Shown: positions 22,657 through 25,904 of the stretch, piece after piece | Numbering within the stretch: the first letter of the stretch is position 1 | How the letters are laid out: each line of letters starts with the position of its first letter | Origin: Nitrosomonadaceae bacterium | GTDB lineage: Bacteria; Pseudomonadota; Gammaproteobacteria; Burkholderiales; Nitrosomonadaceae | Direction: 5' to 3' | NCBI GenBank assembly: GCA_919902625.1 | Contig: CAKKRO010000163.1 | Coordinates: 1 to 25,904 of the forward strand | Length of the DNA: 25,904 nucleotides | Made by a program: the position numbers and the translations under genes | The notes under the pieces: model-generated | Told to the model about the DNA's origin: nothing | What the model saw: only the letters and a program-made list of their open reading frames with translations | The model's database searches: none

Positions 22657-25041
22657 ATGCATATTACTTTACGTTTTACCCGGAATTTTCTGATAACAAG
22701 CTTGCTAATAGCCTGCATATTAAGCATTACCGCTGGATTACTGCTGCGCGGAAGCTTGCCGCAATATGACGGAGAAACCTTTCTGGCCGAATTATCGGCT
22801 CCCGTACATATTGAAAGAGATGCACTGGGGAGCGCGACCTTTAAGGGAGAGGATCGATTGGATTTGGCGATAGCTTTGGGCTATGTTCATGCCCAGGAGC
22901 GTTTCTTTGAAATGGATTTAATGCGCAGGCAAGCTGCGGGTGAACTGGCAGAATTATTTGGCGCCAGTGCGTTAGTCCACGATCGCAAAGCACGACAATT
23001 TCGCATGCGGACTCGCGCCTCAACCATGCTGAACCAACTCCCCGCTGAACAGCACCAATTGCTCGATGCTTACCGAATCGGTGTTAATCAAGGCATTAAT
23101 GCATTAACAGTACGCCCCTATCCTTATTTACTCACACAAACCCAGCCGGCTGCATGGCGAAACGAGGATAGTATTCTGGTCATACTTGCCATGTTCTTTA
23201 CATTAAATGAATCGAGTATCTACCGTGAACTTGGACTGTCCAGCATGCGTGCGGCGTTACCCGATTCTGTTTATCGATTCTTGACAACGGATACAGGCCT
23301 ATGGGATGCACCGCTCATTGACGAATCCTTTGAATTGCCCGAACTCCCTTCTGCAGCTGACATTAATCTGCAAGCATTGGATAAGCATTTATTTAAAGAC
23401 GATCACTTAAGCACCGAACATATGCCAGGAAGCAACAGTTTTGCGGTGTCCGGCGCATTAACTGATGGCACTGCTTTGGTAGCCAATGATATGCATTTGG
23501 CATTACGGGTGCCTAATTTATGGTTTCGTACACGCCTCATTTATCCCTCCATAACGTCTTCTGACCATAATCACGACATCACGGGCATCAGCTTGCCAGG
23601 TGTTCCTTCTATTGTGATCGGCTCAAACCGTTTCATTGCCTGGAGCTTTACCAATAGTTACGGTGATTTTGCTGATTGGGTCCGGGTAAGCATTGATGAC
23701 AAAGACAAGACACGTTATCTCAGCTCAACAGGCTGGAAATCTATCGATACGATTCAGGAGGTGATTCATATACGCAATGCCCCTGATGAAATACTCAATA
23801 TTTCTGAAACCGAGTGGGGGCCGATTATTGCTGACGACCATGATAAAACACCGTTGTCGCTGGTTTGGACTGCACTGCAACCCGGAGCGATTAATCTTAA
23901 ACTAATAGAATTGGAGCAAGTAAAAACAACCGATCAAGCCGTAAAAATTGCTCAACTGGCCGGTATTCCAGTACAGAATTTTATCGTCGGTGATCGAAAT
24001 GGAAATATCAGTTGGACGCTTGCGGGACGTATCCCCGCCCGTTCCGGCGGTTATGATCCACAAATACCTGCTGATTGGGCCCGCCTCCTTACCGGTTGGA
24101 ACGGTTGGCTGGATCCGGCTCAGTACCCACTCATCAACAACCCGGATTCGCAACGATTATGGTCGGCTAATTCGCGACCTGTCTCCGGTCATCAACTTCA
24201 ACTCCTGGGAAATGGTGGCTACGACCTGGGAGCAAGGACAACGCAAATTCGCGACAATTTATTTGCGCGCGATCAATTTACCGTTGCAGATATGCAAGCG
24301 ATTCAGCTTGATCATCGCGCACTATTGTTAACGCGCTGGTACCAATTGTTGGAAGCAAATCTCGTATCGTCTGAAAGTAATCCTCAATGGATTTTAGTTA
24401 TGAAAGATGCGTTAAAAGATTGGAACGGACATGCTTCAATAGATTCGGTTGCTTATCAGATCGTACGCGCTTATCGCTATGAGGTAATGAGGATCATCCT
24501 AAATGGCTTTGCTGCACAAGTTAAGCAGCATGATGCAAACTTTAAACTACCCAGACTCAATCAAACAGAACATATTGTATGGCAATTAATTGAGCAACAA
24601 CCCAAACACCTGCTTTCAGCAAAGTATAAGGACTGGGATGAATTGCTGCAGGATTGTGCCCGGAAAATTGCTGATCACATACAACAAGATGGCGGCATGA
24701 CTAAAAAAAACTGGGGAGAATATAATACTGCGCGTATCAGGCACCCACTCAGTCATAAACTCCCCGCATTTATTGCGAGATGGCTTGATATGCCTGATGA
24801 TCCTCTACCTGGGGATCATCATATGCCTCGCGTTCAATTACCCGGTTTTGGCGCTTCGCAACGCTCAGCAGTTGCTCCAGGCAAAGAAGAACAAGGTTAT
24901 TTTGACATGCCGGGTGGACAAAGCGGCCATCCACTTTCACCTTATTATGGTAGCGGACATGCCAATTGGATAAGCGGAAGATCCACGCCTTTTCTTCCTG
25001 GAATACCTGAAAGGCTGATGAAGCTCGTTCCAGCAGATTAA
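22657..25041 (+). CDS. Penicillin/AHL acylase-family Ntn-hydrolase, 794 aa
   Basis: Member of the penicillin amidase superfamily, which hydrolyses amides such as beta-lactam side chains or N-acyl homoserine lactones after self-cleavage. A hydrophobic N-terminal segment (about residues 10-30) is a signal peptide or membrane anchor. The alpha part has IERDALGSATFKGEDRLDLA and LGYVHAQERFFEMDLMRRQA. The nucleophile is Ser259 in PGSNSFAVSG; cleavage before it would give an alpha chain of about 258 residues and a beta chain of about 536. The SANSRP segment and a C-terminal GQSGHPLSPYYGSGHANW are typical of the beta chain. Substrate cannot be assigned. It is a single plus-strand gene between flhB and dnaQ, unrelated by operon to either. 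Confidence 0.9.
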   Translation: MHITLRFTRNFLITSLLIACILSITAGLLLRGSLPQYDGETFLAELSAPVHIERDALGSATFKGEDRLDLAIALGYVHAQERFFEMDLMRRQAAGELAELFGASALVHDRKARQFRMRTRASTMLNQLPAEQHQLLDAYRIGVNQGINALTVRPYPYLLTQTQPAAWRNEDSILVILAMFFTLNESSIYRELGLSSMRAALPDSVYRFLTTDTGLWDAPLIDESFELPELPSAADINLQALDKHLFKDDHLSTEHMPGSNSFAVSGALTDGTALVANDMHLALRVPNLWFRTRLIYPSITSSDHNHDITGISLPGVPSIVIGSNRFIAWSFTNSYGDFADWVRVSIDDKDKTRYLSSTGWKSIDTIQEVIHIRNAPDEILNISETEWGPIIADDHDKTPLSLVWTALQPGAINLKLIELEQVKTTDQAVKIAQLAGIPVQNFIVGDRNGNISWTLAGRIPARSGGYDPQIPADWARLLTGWNGWLDPAQYPLINNPDSQRLWSANSRPVSGHQLQLLGNGGYDLGARTTQIRDNLFARDQFTVADMQAIQLDHRALLLTRWYQLLEANLVSSESNPQWILVMKDALKDWNGHASIDSVAYQIVRAYRYEVMRIILNGFAAQVKQHDANFKLPRLNQTEHIVWQLIEQQPKHLLSAKYKDWDELLQDCARKIADHIQQDGGMTKKNWGEYNTARIRHPLSHKLPAFIARWLDMPDDPLPGDHHMPRVQLPGFGASQRSAVAPGKEEQGYFDMPGGQSGHPLSPYYGSGHANWISGRSTPFLPGIPERLMKLVPAD

Positions 25042-25110
25042 CCAGGAAGTACCAATAAGCTGTTTTTTATGTATTCACAGTCCAGTAACACAACGAATAT
25101 GCGATGAAAC

Positions 25111-25836
25111 TTAACTTGATTGATTATCAGTCGTTATTTTGGCTTCAAGTGCTTGCCACAAACATTTGTTATTACTTTCATGTGCAATATTTCCCAGTAT
25201 TTTTAAATGTTGTGCGCACTCTTCAGCCGTAGCTTCAATAATTTTTAAGTTGAGATTATCCAGATTATTCGTTGAGTACCGGATAGGTTCTATGTGTTCC
25301 AATTCGATCAACAGGCTTTCTTGTCCACGTGTCATGGCAAGATAGACCTCAGCTAATAATTCAGCATCCAATAATGCGCCGTGCAGCGTGCGCTTTGAAT
25401 TATCTATATTGTAACGTTCACAAAGAGCATCAAGGTTGTTACGTTTGCCAGGATGGAGCTCCTTTGCTAATTTCAAAGTATCCGTTATTAACAAACAATA
25501 GCTATTCAGTGTTTGTAGATTGATCAAATTCAGTTCATGGTTCAGAAACCCTACATCAAATGGCGCATTATGAATAATGAGTTCAGCATCATTGATAAAA
25601 CTTATAAATTCCTTCGATATTTCATGGAATTTCGGCTTATCTTGAAGAAATTCGGAGGTTAAACCATGCACTTGCAAGGCTCCTTCATCACTGTCCCGCT
25701 CAGGATTCAAATAATAATGAAAGTGATTGCCCGTAAATTGCCTGTTGATTAACTCCACGGCTGCTATTTCTATGACGCGGTGTCCATGTTTATGTTCCAG
25801 GCCGGTCGTTTCAGTATCCAACACTATTTGGCGCAT
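25111..25836 (-). CDS. dnaQ: DNA polymerase III epsilon subunit (3'-5' proofreading exonuclease), 241 aa
   Basis: Proofreading subunit of the replicative polymerase. DEDDh exonuclease motifs are complete: Exo I LDTETTG with D7 and E9, Exo II HNAPFDVGFLNHEL with D94, and Exo III LHGALLDAELLAEVYLAM with H152 and D157. The C-terminal tail (about 175-241), which binds the alpha subunit in E. coli, is present though divergent. The ATG at 25834-25836 lies 21 nt after the stop of a probable rnhA, a common partnership in proteobacteria. It converges with the acylase gene; the 69-bp gap between them holds no clear terminator hairpin. Confidence 0.96.
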   Translation of the reverse strand: MRQIVLDTETTGLEHKHGHRVIEIAAVELINRQFTGNHFHYYLNPERDSDEGALQVHGLTSEFLQDKPKFHEISKEFISFINDAELIIHNAPFDVGFLNHELNLINLQTLNSYCLLITDTLKLAKELHPGKRNNLDALCERYNIDNSKRTLHGALLDAELLAEVYLAMTRGQESLLIELEHIEPIRYSTNNLDNLNLKIIEATAEECAQHLKILGNIAHESNNKCLWQALEAKITTDNQSS

Positions 25837-25838
25837 GT

Positions 25839-25860
25839 TAAAGTCTCTATAAAGTCTCTA
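25839..25860 (-). repeat. 11-bp perfect tandem repeat between probable rnhA and dnaQ
   Basis: Two adjoining copies of TAGAGACTTTA (minus strand; 25860-25850 and 25849-25839). The first copy begins with the stop codon of the upstream reading frame; the second supplies the GAGA that would serve as ribosome-binding site of dnaQ. It looks like a small slippage duplication. Confidence 0.8.
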
Positions 25861-25904
25861 ATTATTGGATATGTCGTCAGAAGTTATCATCTCAACGCCA
25901 CGAT
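25858..25904 (-). CDS. rnhA: C-terminal tail of a protein, probably ribonuclease HI (partial)
   Basis: An open frame enters from beyond the right end and stops at TAG (25858-25860). Its last residues read RGVEMITSDDISNN. The codon cut by the edge ends in AT, which allows Asn and would give NRGVE, as in the ADxLANRG ending of many RNase HI proteins. The position directly before dnaQ is the usual place for rnhA. With only 14 residues visible this rests mainly on gene context. Confidence 0.45.
   Translation of the reverse strand, partial: RGVEMITSDDISNN

Noticed and set aside
25042..25110. Bidirectional terminator between the acylase gene and dnaQ
   Set aside because: There is a T-run (GCTGTTTTTTAT) but no stem precedes it on either strand.
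1..25904. Mobile elements, CRISPR arrays, toxin-antitoxin pairs, defence genes or tRNA attachment sites
   Set aside because: No transposase, integrase, repeat array, tRNA or defence-type protein was found; gene content is conserved housekeeping and flagellar throughout.

Overview
The window looks like a chromosomal stretch of a moderately AT-rich, polarly flagellated betaproteobacterium, most plausibly a Nitrosomonas-type member of the Nitrosomonadales. This rests on gene order and protein character (RlmN starting like betaproteobacterial homologues, the ndk-rlmN-pilW-rodZ-ispG-hisS-yfgM-bamB-der block, the style of FlhG and MotC/MotD), not on a database search. Almost everything is on the minus strand, so operons read from right to left.

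From left to right: (1) positions 1-1670 hold a small DNA-repair cluster read leftward: a family-5 (UDGb) uracil-DNA glycosylase, a 62-residue 4-oxalocrotonate-tautomerase-fold protein, and uvrC, which starts at TTG and leaves the window. (2) 1770-11348 is the conserved housekeeping block ndk, rlmN, pilW, rodZ, ispG, hisS, yfgM-like, bamB, der. Genes are packed with 1-4 bp overlaps at several joints. It links nucleotide pools, 23S rRNA/tRNA methylation, type IV pilus assembly, cell shape, isoprenoid synthesis, histidyl-tRNA charging and outer-membrane protein assembly. (3) 11497-13596 holds three less characterised genes: an exported rhodanese-like protein, a DUF3025 protein and an EI24/CysZ-like membrane protein. 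(4) 13597-13881 is a 285-bp divergent intergenic region with a near-consensus FliA (sigma-28) promoter and several dyads. (5) 13882-14642 is flgM-flgN, the only flagellar genes on the plus strand. (6) 14651-22472 is a flagellar block read leftward: flhB, flhA, flhF, flhG, fliA, motC, motD. (7) 22657-25041 is a plus-strand Ntn-hydrolase of the penicillin/AHL acylase family. (8) 25111-25904 is dnaQ plus the last codons of what is probably rnhA.

The flagellar part forms a compact checkpoint. FlhB/FlhA are the export gate, FlhF/FlhG set position and number of flagella, FliA is the late sigma factor, and MotC/MotD are a stator pair. Facing them are FlgM, the FliA antagonist, expressed from a FliA-type promoter, and FlgN, the hook-filament-junction chaperone. 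No tRNA, rRNA, CRISPR array, insertion sequence, phage gene or obvious island boundary was found, and no gap exceeds 300 bp. I see no convincing new multi-gene system. The most unusual points are the FlhG with an eroded ATPase site, the tautomerase lacking both canonical arginines beside uvrC, the long N-terminal extension on RodZ, and a few strong intergenic dyads.
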